Shown here: positions 22,748 to 34,028 of the stretch, piece after piece | How the letters are laid out: each line of letters opens with the position of its first letter | Position numbering within the stretch: the stretch's first letter is position 1 | Origin: Eleusine coracana subsp. coracana | Taxonomy: Eukaryota > Streptophyta > Magnoliopsida > Poales > Poaceae | Reading direction: 5' to 3' | Length of the DNA stretch: 64,000 nt | Assembly: GCA_032690845.1 (NCBI GenBank) | Contig: CM064425.1 | Coordinates: forward strand, 37,412,240 to 37,476,239 | Made by a program: the position numbers and the translations under genes | Notes under the pieces: generated by a model | The model's input: the letters and a program-made list of their open reading frames with translations, nothing else | What the model was told of the DNA's origin: nothing | The model's database searches: none

Positions 22748-24107
22748 TGAACCATTGCTCGTCCCGGTGTAAAGATAAAACTTTAGATTGTTGATCAGGA
22801 GTTGCTACAATGTTTTATATTCCTCTATAGTACCAAGTGCACAACAAAGTACTCTACCTTTAATTGAATAAGTTGGCATTTGATAACTCACCCTTTTTAC
22901 CTTAGTCCATGTGAGGCTTTTTGGCTTTTCTTCATCTTAGGTGCTTGAAAGACAGAACGGTCTTTTGTAGGACACCATTCTCTCATCCCTGTGTTCCACT
23001 TTCCATTCGGAGTTTTTCAAAAGATTTTTGCAAAGAAAACTAAGTTCCTCCAATGATTCACTCAGTCGCACAATGTGTAAAAATCCTTACCAAGGCATTG
23101 AAGCTGCCTCTTTTTGTTCCCACCTCTGAATAAGGCTTATGTGGAGCTCTGGGTAGGAATAATTGAGACATACTTGTAACACATATATTGCTGAACCAAA
23201 AGACTGAACCCATGGAGAAACAAGTCATACAATCTGATCAAGATGTGCATGTGTGTGGAATGTGGTGCAATAATGGTGGAATGATGGATACTCCTTTTTG
23301 TGTAGACTCTCTCTTTCTTTAACTAGCACTTGGGCATGGCTATTTCTTTTCTTCTTCTTCTTTTTTCATCATGGTCAAGATTGAGAGCAAGTATTTATTC
23401 TACTTTTTCGATAACCATGCCTTCCATCCAACCAATTGAGAGAGAGTCATAACATGATATTCATGGAGTATTGATTTTGCGAACTTCCGGGATAGAAGTT
23501 AAGCATATGGTGGTGGATGCAATGGAATGATATTGCTATCTCCCAGTGTATGAGCATTAGATCTCACAAAGGTTGTAAACATTTTGATAAAGCTCAATGT
23601 CAAAACTAGCAGCATATGTGGAAGGTTTTGCAATGAAGTACAACATATGGCCGTGGTAGGATTTTTTATCATTGATGAACTAGCAGCATTTTATTATTTT
23701 GAAAAAAAATCTCTGGATGTTAAGCTTCACTCTTGGATAAAGATTATAGCAGGCCAATTCTAACCATATCATGCCTAAAACAACCTAGACTTAGATCATG
23801 CACTTTTGCAACCCACAAGTATTCAAGTTCAAGGCAAGCATGTTTGGCCAACAAACTCAAAAATTGGGAGAGTACTAAGTTGTAAACAAGGGACTATGGA
23901 AAGATATAAAACAGAGCAACTATTCATCATCTCAACATGAAGGCATGAACATCCCTAGCATGCATAACAACCTAATATTTTTGTTCTTTTTAGTTCTACA
24001 AATTTTTATTTTGTTTTATGAGGGTAAGTCTGACAAAGAAAAAAAAGAAAGGAAAGATACAAGCCACCTTGGCGGGGGTTCTCCCCCAAGCTTGCTCTTG
24101 CTCACGG
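22748..24107 (-). other. 3' noncoding region of element G
   Basis: No long open frame. It is colinear with 18331-19818 of element E and includes the same short conserved blocks. A poly-pyrimidine stretch (ttcttttcttcttcttc) lies near 23347. Confidence 0.6.
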
Positions 24108-24917
24108 CTATTGGTTAGGATCAAATCCTCTCCAACGGTAGTATGGCGCCATGTAGTCGTGGTGCTCTTGTAGCTGTTCCTGGAGGTGACGAAACAGGTC
24201 GTCACTATGCTGCTGCCACTCTCTGGTGGTTTGGGCATGAGTAGCAAGGGTGTTTTGCATTTCCCCTGTTCTCACATCCAGATCGTCCATCCTCCTTGTG
24301 AGATCCCTCAATTCCTAACCATAGTCATGATGACCAAAGCTCAAAATAGAGGGACGTCCATCGTGATGTGGAGGTGTCTCATCGACTCAGGGCCATGTCC
24401 CCATTGTGCACTACTTGCTTGTTGCCAAGACGAACCTCCAGTCTCATACTGCTATGATGTGAACATCCAAGCGGGGTCGTTAGCTAGTGGTGGCATGCTT
24501 CGTGCTTTGTCGTGTATGTCGATCGGCGGACCTGCCAGGCATTCCTTCTCTCTGCAGCCGTATGGTTAGTTCCCAACAACTATACAAATGATATCTCGGG
24601 TTAGGAAGCAGGATTTCGTTTGTATAGCCAGGGTAATAAAGGATGATAGAACCATCAGGACCCTTCTTTAAAGTGTGACCCTGCTCAAGAAATTTATAAT
24701 CTATCCTAGGACGGGGCTCAGAAAGATAATTAAATCTAGCATTAAATAAAGCTCCGGCCCTTGCAGCAATACGGGTTACTAAAGAAGTGCATTCAATGGG
24801 TCCCAATCCTCTAATATAATCTAACCATTGACCAATCATAGCATCAACAGGAGCAATAGGAATTCTAGCAATAGCAACAAACAAGACATGCAATTCATCA
24901 TATGGACAGGTCTAGTG
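24108..24917 (-). pseudogene. Element G ORF2, C-terminal part
   Basis: On the minus strand this continues the ORF2 piece at 31670-31885 once element H is removed. It contains LFVAIARIPIAPVDAMIGQW, GHTLKKGPDGSIILYYPGY and NPRYHLYSCWELTI, which align with the homologous part of element E. One frame change lies near 24480. The last segment (24311-24108) is a heptad-like helix (MRDLTRRMDDLDVRTGEMQN, then REWQQHSDDLFRHLQEQL) ending in a stop. The helix suggests a C-terminal oligomerisation domain. Function is unknown. Confidence 0.65.
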
Positions 24918-24922
24918 TCTTG

Positions 24923-25562
24923 TGATAGGTGTAGAGTGCCCGATCTTTCGGCGAGTGGAGATAACTTCGATTTGGTGGATGTTGACCCTCACGATCCGAC
25001 TACGACGAGCAAGCCGAAGCGCCAATGCAATCGCTGAACCAACTTCCGGAGGATATTAACCTTGCGGTAAACAAGATCAACCTGATCACGAGGATCAATT
25101 CTTGCGCGCAATCGAAGAACGAGCAAGAATTAGAGGCGAGCAATCTGATGTATTGCACGAAGGTGGAGTTCTGAATTCACGTCGAGAGACGGATGTATAG
25201 CTAAGCTAAACTTAAAACAAAACTCAAAGATTACAAGGGGCGCAGCCCTTGACTATATAGGGGGAGGACGAGGCATCTAGGGCCGGCTGAAGTGGAGAGG
25301 CACGCGGTGGAGAGGGAGTCGTACGACTTGGGCCACGTGGGCCTTTGGGCGACATCATCCTGGGCCGTCGTTCCTTAGCATCAAAACCGTCTTCAATTCC
25401 TGGGCTTGAGCTCTAGTGATTGGGCCCTTGTACGTCGTCGTCTCGTTAGAAGACGGATTCGTAACTCGAGGAGGTGCGACGACGAGAGGTGGAGGCGTGA
25501 CAGCTTGGTTTGGCGCGCCATCTTCCATCGTCATTATTCGTATGTCGTTGATGTCCTCATCA
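24923..25562 (-). repeat. 3' LTR of element H (640 bp)
   Basis: It runs from TGATAGGTGTAG to GTCCTCATCA and equals the right LTR in length. It includes a G-box-like ccacgtgg near 25334. The last roughly 70 codons of pol lie inside it. Confidence 0.93.
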
Positions 25563-28500
25563 TCCTCCCCTTCTTGAAGTGAAGTCGTCCTCGACGGCAA
25601 CTCATCATCCTCACCCAAGTATGGTTTCAAATCTGCAACATTAAAACTAGTGGAAACACCAAACTCCATGGGCAAGTCAAGAACATAAGCATTATTGTTA
25701 ATCTTGGTTAGCACTTTAAAAGGACCAGCAGCACGAGGCATTAGTTTAGAACGACGCAAAGTAGGAAATCTATCTTTACGCAAGTGCAACCAAACCAAAT
25801 CACCAGGTTCAAAAGAAATATGTTTTCTACCTTTACTACCAGCAACTTGATACTTTTTATTAGCAATGGCAATGTTGTGTTGTGTTTCTTCATGCAATCG
25901 TTTCATGTGATCAATATGAGCAAGAGCATCAAGATGTGGTTCATCTTCAGCATCAATAGCAAACAAATCAATAGGCGCCTTAGGAACATAGCCATAAACA
26001 ACCTCAAAAGGACACATCTTAGTGGCAGAATGTGTAGCACGATTATAAGCAAATTCAACATGAGGTAAACAATCTTCCCAGCGTCTCAAATTTTTATCTA
26101 AAACAGCTCTAAGCATAGCAGACAAAGTTCTATTTACTACCTCAGTTTGCCCATCAGTTTGAGGATGACAAGTAGTACTAAACAGCAGCTTAGTTCCTAA
26201 TTTATTCCAAAGGGAACGCCAAAAATGACTAAGAAACTTAGCATCACGATCAGAGACAATTGTTTTAGGAATTCCATGCAATCTAACAATCTCTCTAAAG
26301 AACAATTCAGCAACATTTGAGGCATCATCAGTTTTATGACAAGGTATAAAGTGAGCCATTTTAGAGAAACGATCAACAACCACAAAAATACTGTCCCTCC
26401 CCTTCTTAGTGCGAGGCAATCCCAAAACAAAATCCATCAAAATATCATGCCAAGGAGAAGAGGGAACAGGCAAGGGCATATACAAACCATGATTAGCCAA
26501 ATGAGATTTAGCTTTTTGACATGTAGTACAGCGTGCAACAAGGCGCTCAACATCACGGCCCATCCGTGGCCAAAAGAAATGGTCGGCCAACACCTCATGT
26601 GTCTTGAAAACTCCGAGTGACCCATAAGACCACCTCCATGCGCCTCCTGTAACAACAAAAGACGAACCGAGCTAGCTGGAATACACAGCTTGTTAGCACG
26701 AAACAGGAACCCATCCTGCATATGAAATTTGCCCCAAGGTTTGCCATCCTTACAATGCATCAAAATATCATGAAAATCAGCATCATTCACATATTGATCT
26801 TTGAAAGCTTGCAAACCAAAGATTTTAAAGTCTAATTGGGACAGCATCATATAACGACGAGACAAAGCATCGGCAATCACATTTTCCTTCCCGTTTTTAT
26901 GTTTAATGATGTATGGAAAAGATTCAATAAATTCAACCCATTTAGCATGACGACGATTCAGATTAGTTTGGGTTCTAATATGTTTCAAAGCCTCATGATC
27001 AGAATGAATAATAAATTCGCGAGGCCATAAATAATGCTGCCATGTTTGCAAAGTTCTTACTAAAGCATAAAGTTCTTTATCATAAGTGGAATATTTAAGA
27101 GCAGCACCACTTAACTTCTCACTAAAATAAGCAATGGGTTTATGATCTTGCAACAAAACAGCACCCAAACCAATTCCACTAGCATCACATTCCAGTTCAA
27201 ACACTTTATCAAAATTAGGCAATTGTAAGAGAGGAGCATGAGTTAACCGTTCCTTTAAAGTGTTGAATGCGTCGTCTTGTGGTGCGCCCCACTCAAATGG
27301 CGCACCCTTCTTGGTCAGCTCATGTAATGGTGCAGCAATAGAACTGAAATCCCGCACAAAACGACGATAGAAGCCTGCAAGACCAAGAAAACTGCGAACC
27401 TGTGTGACCGTCGTTGGTTGGGGCCAACTCTGAATGGCGTCCACCTTGCTGCTATCGACCTCAATGCCCTGTGGAGTAACAACATATCCAAGAAACAAAA
27501 CACGTTGCGTGCAAAAAATGCATTTTTCCATGTTCCCAAACAAGTGAGCAGCACGCAAAGCATCAAAAACAGCACGCAAATGATCTAAATGCTCATTCAT
27601 GGATTTGCTGTATATAAGGATATCATCAAAATAGACAACAACAAATATTCCAATGAAAGACCGAAGAACTTCATTCATTAAGCGCATAAAAGTGCTAGGA
27701 GCATTAGACAATCCAAACGGCATAACCAACCATTCATACAAGCCAAATTTAGTTTTAAAAGCTGTTTTCCATTCATCTCCTAATTTCATTCTTATTTGAT
27801 GGTAACCACTATGTAAATCAACCTTAGAGAAAATTGTGGCACCACTAAGTTCATCAAGCATATCATCAAGGCGTGGTATAGGATATCGATAACGAATTGT
27901 AATATTGTTAATTGCACGACAGTCTACACACATACACCAAGAACCATCTTTCTTAGGAACAAGCAAAACAGGAACCGAACAAGGGCTGAGAGACTCACGA
28001 ATGTAACCTTTATCAAGCAATGCCTGCACTTGACGCTGAATTTCTTTCGTCTCCTCAGGATTTGTGCGGTACGGGGCGCGATTAGGAAGCTGTGCGCCTG
28101 GAATTAAATCAATCTGATGTTCTATGCCACGAATAGGAGGAAGACCCGACGGCAATTCAGCGGGAAAAACATCTTTATAGTCCTGCAAAAGGTTAGCAAC
28201 AACAGGAGGAATATGCAACATAGGCGCCTCATCTAGTGAAACAAGCATACGAGAGCAAACTAGCGCATAGCAAAGCAGATTAGCATCATGTAATTCATCA
28301 AAATCAGCACGTGTAGCAAGCAAGATAGGGTTATTCAATTTGATCTCATGTTGAACAGGTGCAACAGGAGGCGATGTAACCAATTTTGCAGCTTTTGTCG
28401 CTCGAGCAATATCATCTTTAAGAACTTGTTCAGGTGTCATAGGATGAATAACAATTTTCTGACCCTTAAACATGAAGGAATAATAATTGGAGCGACCATG

Positions 28501-30093
28501 ATGAACACTATCAACATCATATTGCCAAGGACGGCCAAGCAACAAAGAGCATGCTTCCATTGGAACAACATCACAATCTACAAAATCAGAATAGGCGCCA
28601 AGAGAGAAAGGAACACGTACCAAGCGCGTTACCTTTATTTTGCCGCCATCATTAAGCCATTGAACGTGATAAGGATGTGGATGCTTCCTTGTTGGCAATG
28701 ACAACTGCTCCACCAAGGTCGTACTAGCCAAATTGTTGCAACTGCCACCATCGATGATTATACGCACCGCTCGTTCTTGCACAACGCCTTTGATATGAAA
28801 AATGTTGTGGCGCTGATGCTTTTCATCCTGAACGACCTGTGTACTAAGAACACGCTGCACAACAAGAGTTGCATACCTGTCGGCGGCACTAGAGTCGACA
28901 TGAAGCTCCGTATTATCTGCATGATTAGTGGCAAGCATAGTCTGCTGAATATCCTCAGAATCACTAGCAGAAGAATACCCACCGTCGTCACGAATCAACA
29001 TAGTTCGTTTATTTGGACAATCGCGTATCATATGACCAAATCCTCGGCAACGGTGACACTGAATATCACGAGCTCGTCCAGACGACGAGGAGGACGGCAC
29101 GATCGAGGCAGATTTGGCCGTGGATGGAGCACTCGACTTGGACGTGGTCGAGGAGTGGTCGCGCGACGTGGAAGGAGGTGTCGGCCGTGGAGCTGAAGGC
29201 GTCTTGGACCCTACAAAAATGTTAGGTCTTGACGAAGATTGTCGATCCTGCACTTCACGTTCAGCTTTACAAGCATATTCAAATAAGGTGGTCATATCAT
29301 CATAATGCTTATAATCAAGAATGTTCTGAATGTCACGATTTAACCCACCCCTAAAGCGAGCCATAGCAGCAGCATCCAGTTCAACTAAACCACAGCGAAT
29401 CATACCCTTTTGCAAAGCTTGATAATAATCCTCTACGGAAAGTGAACCTTGTTGAAAACGCTGCATTTGATTAAGCTAATCTCTAGCATAATATGACGGC
29501 ACAAAACGATGACGCATAGCAGCTTTTAATGCCATCCAAGTGGCTGGAATATTATCAGGATATCTTTGTCTATACTCACGCCACCAAAGTAAAGCAAATT
29601 CAGTAAATTCACTAATAGCAGCCTTAACTTGTAAATTAGCAGGAATATCATGGCATGCAAATTTTTGTTCAACCTCTAATTCCCAATCAAGATAAGCACC
29701 CGGATCATATTTGCCATTAAAAGTGGGAATACGAAATTTTATTTTGGCAAAAGAATCATTAATAGGAACACGTACCCTACGAGCACGACCACGGCGATTG
29801 TCGTCGTCCTGCTCGGTGTCGGCGCCGTAGTCACGTGCATGTTGCAACTCCGTGAGCTGCGTCGTCATGGTCCCAAGCTGCGTCGACATGGCCTCAAGAC
29901 GAGTCATGATCGTCGCAAGCGTGGTGCGGGCAGCCGTATCAGCGAGGTCCAGTTGATCAAAACGCTCATTCGACGAAGTGACCGTAGAGTCAAGTCTCTC
30001 GTGCATCGTCTTCATGTCATTTTGTAGACCGTCAACCTGTGCCAGGACATCCTGGAGGGTGAGCTCCTCCGACTTCGAGCTGTTTTCTGCCAT
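25355..30093 (-). pseudogene. gag-pol: Element H gag-pol polyprotein (one stop, one frameshift)
   Basis: On the minus strand a frame of about 1580 codons starts at ATG 30093. Gag has an N-terminal coiled coil, a capsid domain (FNGKYDPGAYLDWELEV) and a knuckle CHRCRGFGHMIRDC. Protease follows with IIIDGGSCNN (near 28750). RT has the YFDD box in VVVYFDDILIYS (near 27630). RNase H has LECDASGIGLGAVL. Integrase has its zinc-binding CTTCQKAK region and the D-D-E positions in DILMDFVLG, IVSDRDAKFLSHFW and HPQTDGQTEVVNR. A TAG at about 29473 (probably from a Leu codon) interrupts gag. A single-base loss near 26613 shifts the frame at the start of integrase. The final ITRAQAQELK tail ends at 25355 inside the LTR. 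Confidence 0.92.
25563..25577 (-). other. Polypurine tract of element H, inside pol
   Basis: The minus strand reads AAGAAGGGGAGGATG immediately before the LTR start. The same bases encode EGEDDEDI of pol, so the primer site is also coding sequence. Confidence 0.8.
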
Positions 30094-31009
30094 AGAAACA
30101 CAAGCAATACAAAAAGCGGGATCCTACAACGAGAGGTGAGTGGTGGGTGAAAAGCTCAATCAAAAAGCTGTTATCAAATTCTTACCCGTCCTTACCAAGC
30201 ACGCAAGCGTGAACTGCAACCACAGGTAAAACCGGTGGAAGATTGGAGGAGCGATTGCGTGGTGAAACAAAAACCTGCTCGTAGTAGAAAATTTGTGGGG
30301 CTAGGAGGCTGCACTCAATACAAGGGTTAGCACAATTCAAACAATAACTGCAAAGCTGAATAATGGTGCTAAACGCGTAAAGATTGCTGCCGGTACAAGT
30401 GCAAGAGGAAGGAAAAAGGATCAAAACAAAGTGCAGCAAGAACGCGTCGCCTGTGTTGCTCGGCCGCTCTTTTTTTTTCTCTTTTTTTTCCTTTCTTTTT
30501 TTTTCTCTTTTTTTTTCTTTTTTTTCTCTTTTTTTTTAATACTTTTTGCTGAAAATATAAACAATGAGACCTCAAATACTCTCTCTCTCTCTCTCTCTCT
30601 GGAGTAGGGACACACGAAACCGAACAGACCCAAACACAGGGCGAGGCGAGCGGGTCACAACGTAACCGAGTAGGACTCGATCAGCGAGGCGAGCGGGTCA
30701 CGACGTAACCGAGTAGGACTCGATCAGCGAGGCGAGTGGGTCACGACGTAACCGAGTAGGACTCGATCAGCGAGGCGGGGTAAACAGATGCGGCGGAAAG
30801 CAAACTGTGGTGGTGAAAACACGCGGCACGGCGGAAGGATACGACGATGAAACACAGTGTACCAGGAACGATCAAAAGCGAAAGCACAAAAACTCAACAA
30901 CGCAAATTATTGAACGAAAGTGCGAGGCTCAAAACCGTACTGGGGTAAACTTTTTTTTTTGTAGTTTTCGGTTTATGTGGACTTGGATAAAACTCACCGA
31001 GAAACACTG
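30094..31009 (-). other. Leader of element H with low-complexity tracts
   Basis: Between the LTR and gag lie a T/C tract at about 30468-30540 (purine-rich on the sense strand), a (CT)n microsatellite at about 30580-30600 and three 43 bp tandem repeats at 30641-30777. No coding frame is convincing. Confidence 0.7.
30641..30777. repeat. 43 bp tandem repeat, about 3.2 copies
   Basis: Units start at 30641, 30684, 30727 and 30770 with gcgaggcgagcgggtcac. They differ at only a few positions. They lie in the leader of element H, just inside the 5' LTR. Confidence 0.9.
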
Positions 31010-31010
31010 G

Positions 31011-31022
31011 AATCTGATACCA
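31011..31022 (-). other. Primer binding site of element H
   Basis: The minus strand reads TGGTATCAGATT two bases from the 5' LTR (31025), matching initiator tRNA-Met. Confidence 0.88.
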
Positions 31023-31024
31023 CT

Positions 31025-31664
31025 TGATAGGTGTAGAGTGCCCGATCTTTCGATGAGTGGAGATAACTTCGATTTGGTGGATGTTGACCCTCACGATCCG
31101 ACTACGACGAGCAAGCCGACGCGCCAATGCAATCGCTGAACCAACTTCCGGAGGATATTAACCTTGCGGTAAACAAGATCAACCTTATCACGAGGATCAA
31201 TTCTTGCGCGCAATCGAAGAACGAGCAAGAATTAGAGGCGAGCAATCTGATGTATTGCACGAAGGTGGAGTTCTGAATTCACGTCGAGAGACGGATGTAT
31301 AGCTAAGCTAAACTTAAAACAAAACTCAAAGATTACAAGGGGCGCAGCCCTTGACTATATAGGGGGAGGACGAGGCATCTAGGGCCGGCTGAAGTGGAGA
31401 GGCACGCGGTGGAGAGGGAGTCGTATGACTTGGGCCACGTGGGCCTTCAGGCGACATCATCCTGGGCCGTCGTTCCTTAGCATCAAAACCGTCTTCAATT
31501 CCTGGGCTCGAGCTCTAGTGATTGGGCCCTTGTACGTCGTCGTCTCGTTAGAAGATGGATCCGTAACTCGAGGAGGCACGACGACGAGAGGTGGAGGCGT
31601 GACAGCTTGGTTTGGCGCGCCATCTTCCGTCGTCATTATTCATATGTCGTTGATGTCCTCATCA
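31025..31664 (-). repeat. 5' LTR of element H (640 bp)
   Basis: The start TGATAGGTG and end CCTCATCA match the left LTR, and the lengths are identical. It is followed by TCTTG, the second copy of the target duplication. Confidence 0.93.
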
Positions 31665-31669
31665 TCTTG

Positions 31670-31885
31670 TCTAGGGAAACAAGTCATAGCAAGCCACCTA
31701 CGCCATAGTTGTAGAGTTGGGCTGTGAATGTCACTAGTCCTAAGACGTTCACAAGAAAACTCCCCCGAAATCCTTTGCCAAAAGGAAGCCTTTCCAAAAC
31801 CCGTGGTTGCACCTTCTAAGTTAGTGTTGTAATAACTTCCAAACTTAAGAATGATTGTAAGGTCTTTCCAAGTGAGACGGTATTC
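31670..31885 (-). pseudogene. Element G ORF2, middle piece
   Basis: The minus-strand frame reads EYRLTWKDLTIILKFGSYYN, then NLEGATTGFGKASFWQRISG and LQLWRRWLAMTCFPRQ. It is directly homologous to the F ORF2 piece at 59285-59634. The left break is the insertion of H, right after the FPRQ codons. The right break is the deleted end of element I, at about 31885. Confidence 0.7.
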
Positions 31886-31951
31886 TACTCGTAAAGGTCT
31901 TTCCAAGGAATACCGTAAAGGACTCGGTTTCTAGCAAAAAGGCGGTTGCGC
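31883..31951 (-). repeat. Residual 3' LTR stump of element I with a 24 bp templated insertion
   Basis: ttctactcgtaaagg and actcggtttctagca match the 5' LTR at 38751-38797. They are separated here by 24 extra bases (31898-31921) that resemble the adjacent ORF2 sequence at 31861-31885. This looks like a deletion junction repaired with locally copied filler. Confidence 0.6.
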
Positions 31952-32155
31952 ATGGGTACTCAAAATTGCTCCACATAAGACATATTTGCCGAATAATCAT
32001 TAAGTGTAAGTTCGAAATTTTATTCAATGCTCAACATTATTTGGTCTTCATCAACACTTTTCAAGAAAGAATAAAGAATTCAATTCTCCTAAAATAACAT
32101 AACCGCCACCATTATATTAAGATCGAAACTCGAATACATGGTGATGATTTTTGCA

Positions 32156-32297
32156 CACACTTGCATGAAAATAAAACTACTACTAACACACTTGCATGAA
32201 AATAAAACTACTACTAACACACTTGCATGAAATTAAAACTACTACTAACACACTTGCATGAAATTAAAACTACTACTAACACACTTGCATGAAAGTA
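32156..32297. repeat. 31 bp tandem repeat, about 4.5 copies
   Basis: cttgcatg recurs at 32160, 32191, 32222, 32253 and 32284. Each unit continues with an A-rich part and actactactaacaca. Units differ by one or two bases. The array lies in the 3' noncoding region of element I. Confidence 0.95.
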
Positions 32298-32421
32298 AGC
32301 ACACCTGATACATGGTTTCCCAACCCGCTCACACACATATAAGCAAATAAAGAAAAAGATTACAAAAGATAAAAGAAAACGCAAATCAGGAAACCGATAC
32401 TCGTGCCAACTCCTAGGCACT

Positions 32422-34028
32422 CTAGTCATCCGAAAGTGGAGACGGTGGCTGATCGAAGTCATAGCACCGCGCCTTGAATCGCTCGAACTCCTCCACCATC
32501 GCATCATGGTTGTCCCTCCATTGGGACGTGGCGTCCTTCACGCGCTCGATGTAGTGCATGTGGTTGTCGAGGTACCCCTGCATGGGCACGAAAAAGTCTG
32601 CACCGGGCACAGAAGGCACCACAGGTACACGCCCTTGGTACCTGTAGTCGATACCCACGCTCAAGTAGGGTGCGCCGACCAGCGCATCGCCTGCACCGAT
32701 CGGCGCAGAGGGCTATGAACCGCCCGCTGCGTCGCTCCACCCTGACTTGTACTGTTGAGGCCCCTGGCGTGACCCCCAGGCGACCCACTCGCCGTTGGCT
32801 GCTGTATATGTGTTCGGCTGCCGAACCCACCCACGGCAGTCCTTGAGAACTCGGCCCCCCTCCAGGAGACCTTCCTCAAGCCAATTTCTTCCCTCCAGCT
32901 TGCGAGGTAGGAAAACTCCTAGCTCCGCACACGGGAGCTTGACGTTGGTGCCACCGACATGGAAGCTGACGCGAACACTTCCCGTGACAATATTGCCACG
33001 AGTCATATTCTCGCCGATCTCCATCGCGCACTCCCACTTGTCATCGCGCCCTCCCGGTCCGTCACCATTGCAGATGAGGGCTACTAGGCATTGAAGATAG
33101 GCCCCGAAGGCCAACTTCTTGCTTGCCTTGCCCCTCTTGTCGATCCAACCCCACACCATCACCGACATGGGATTGCAATAAGACGGACTCACGATGGCGT
33201 TGTAGAGCCACCGCAAGTCCGCAACGGGGACGTTGCTGGAGTCGACCTTGTCGCCTATGCACGCCGCCAACCACCAATGGAAGACTTGAATGGTCGGGTT
33301 GTGGATGTTTCCGCGCTTCATCTCTTCTATGAACGAGAGTCGCCTCCAAAAGGAGTCCAACTCCCCACGTCCCAAGATGTCGACGACGTCGGCGTTGGCG
33401 TCGAAGCTGAAGGCTTCAGCCACCGCCTCCATGGTCACCGTGTAGCTGATGTCGCGGACGCGGAAGTTGACGGCCTCATTGCCGTCTTTGACAGTGCCAA
33501 GCCTCATCGTAGAGGCAACCTCGGTGACGACGTCGTGGTTGTAGTCCATGGGAAGAAGGTGGAAGTCCACCCAACCGAGATTGTTGAGCATCCTCCTTAT
33601 GTCCTCCCACATGCCGATCGAGGTGAGGAAGGTCTCGTCCAAGTCAAAGTTGGGGATGAACCTTCCCCTCATCGCGAGGTAGTGCCGCTGTTCCTCCGCG
33701 CTCAGGAGGGTGAAGCCCTCCTCCACCGTGCGCGGCATGAATGCCGGCGGCGGTGGTGATGTGGGAACCCCACGGCTTGCCGCCGTTTGGCTCCTCATAG
33801 CACGCCCCGTTGGAAGGGACGCGCCGGAGACGGAGTGGTGGGCGCGGATCTCGTATGTTGCCGCCGCCGAGCCGGTGGATGCACCACCCATCGACATGTC
33901 ATCATGAGCGTCGGACCCCCCCCCCCCCTTGCCAAGGAGTCACTGCTCGACTCGCCGCTGCCACCGGAACTGCTTCCCCGGCGCAGCCTCTTGCCTAACT
34001 TGCCGATGGAGGAGCGGAGACGATCCAT
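32422..34028 (-). pseudogene. Element I ORF2: Athila-ORF1-like protein
   Basis: The minus-strand start is ATG 34028, about 95 bp after a TATA box. The N terminus is basic and Ser-rich (MDRLRSSIGKLGKRLRRGSS). A C13 run at 33916-33928 shifts the frame into the main body. The core has YLAMRGRFIPNFDLDETFLT, GMWEDIRRMLNNLGW and IQVFHWWLAACIGDKVDSSN. It follows the same pattern as ORF2 of F/G (GM......LGW..F). A single TAG at 32713 precedes a C-terminal helix (DNHMHYIERVKDATSQW, then VEEFERFKAR) ending at 32422. It resembles the ATHILA ORF-1 family, whose function is unknown. Apart from the run and the one stop, it is well preserved. Confidence 0.7.

Larger units (their letters stand above)
24923..31664 (-). 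mobile_element. Element H: nearly complete chromovirus-like Gypsy element (6742 bp)
   Basis: Two 640 bp LTRs (24923-25562 and 31025-31664) flank a leader, gag and pol. The target duplication TCTTG lies on both sides (24918-24922 and 31665-31669). Order on the minus strand is gag, protease, RT, RNase H, integrase, and the pol end runs into the 3' LTR. One premature stop and one frameshift are the only clear lesions. About 14 substitutions separate the two LTRs by eye, so it is among the younger insertions here. The pol-LTR overlap recalls centromeric (CRM-type) chromoviruses, but the clade needs a phylogeny. Confidence 0.9.

Noticed and set aside
30466..30600. T-rich and CT-rich tract as transcription terminator or SINE/LINE tail
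   Set aside because: It is internal to element H, between PBS and gag, with no element boundary beside it.
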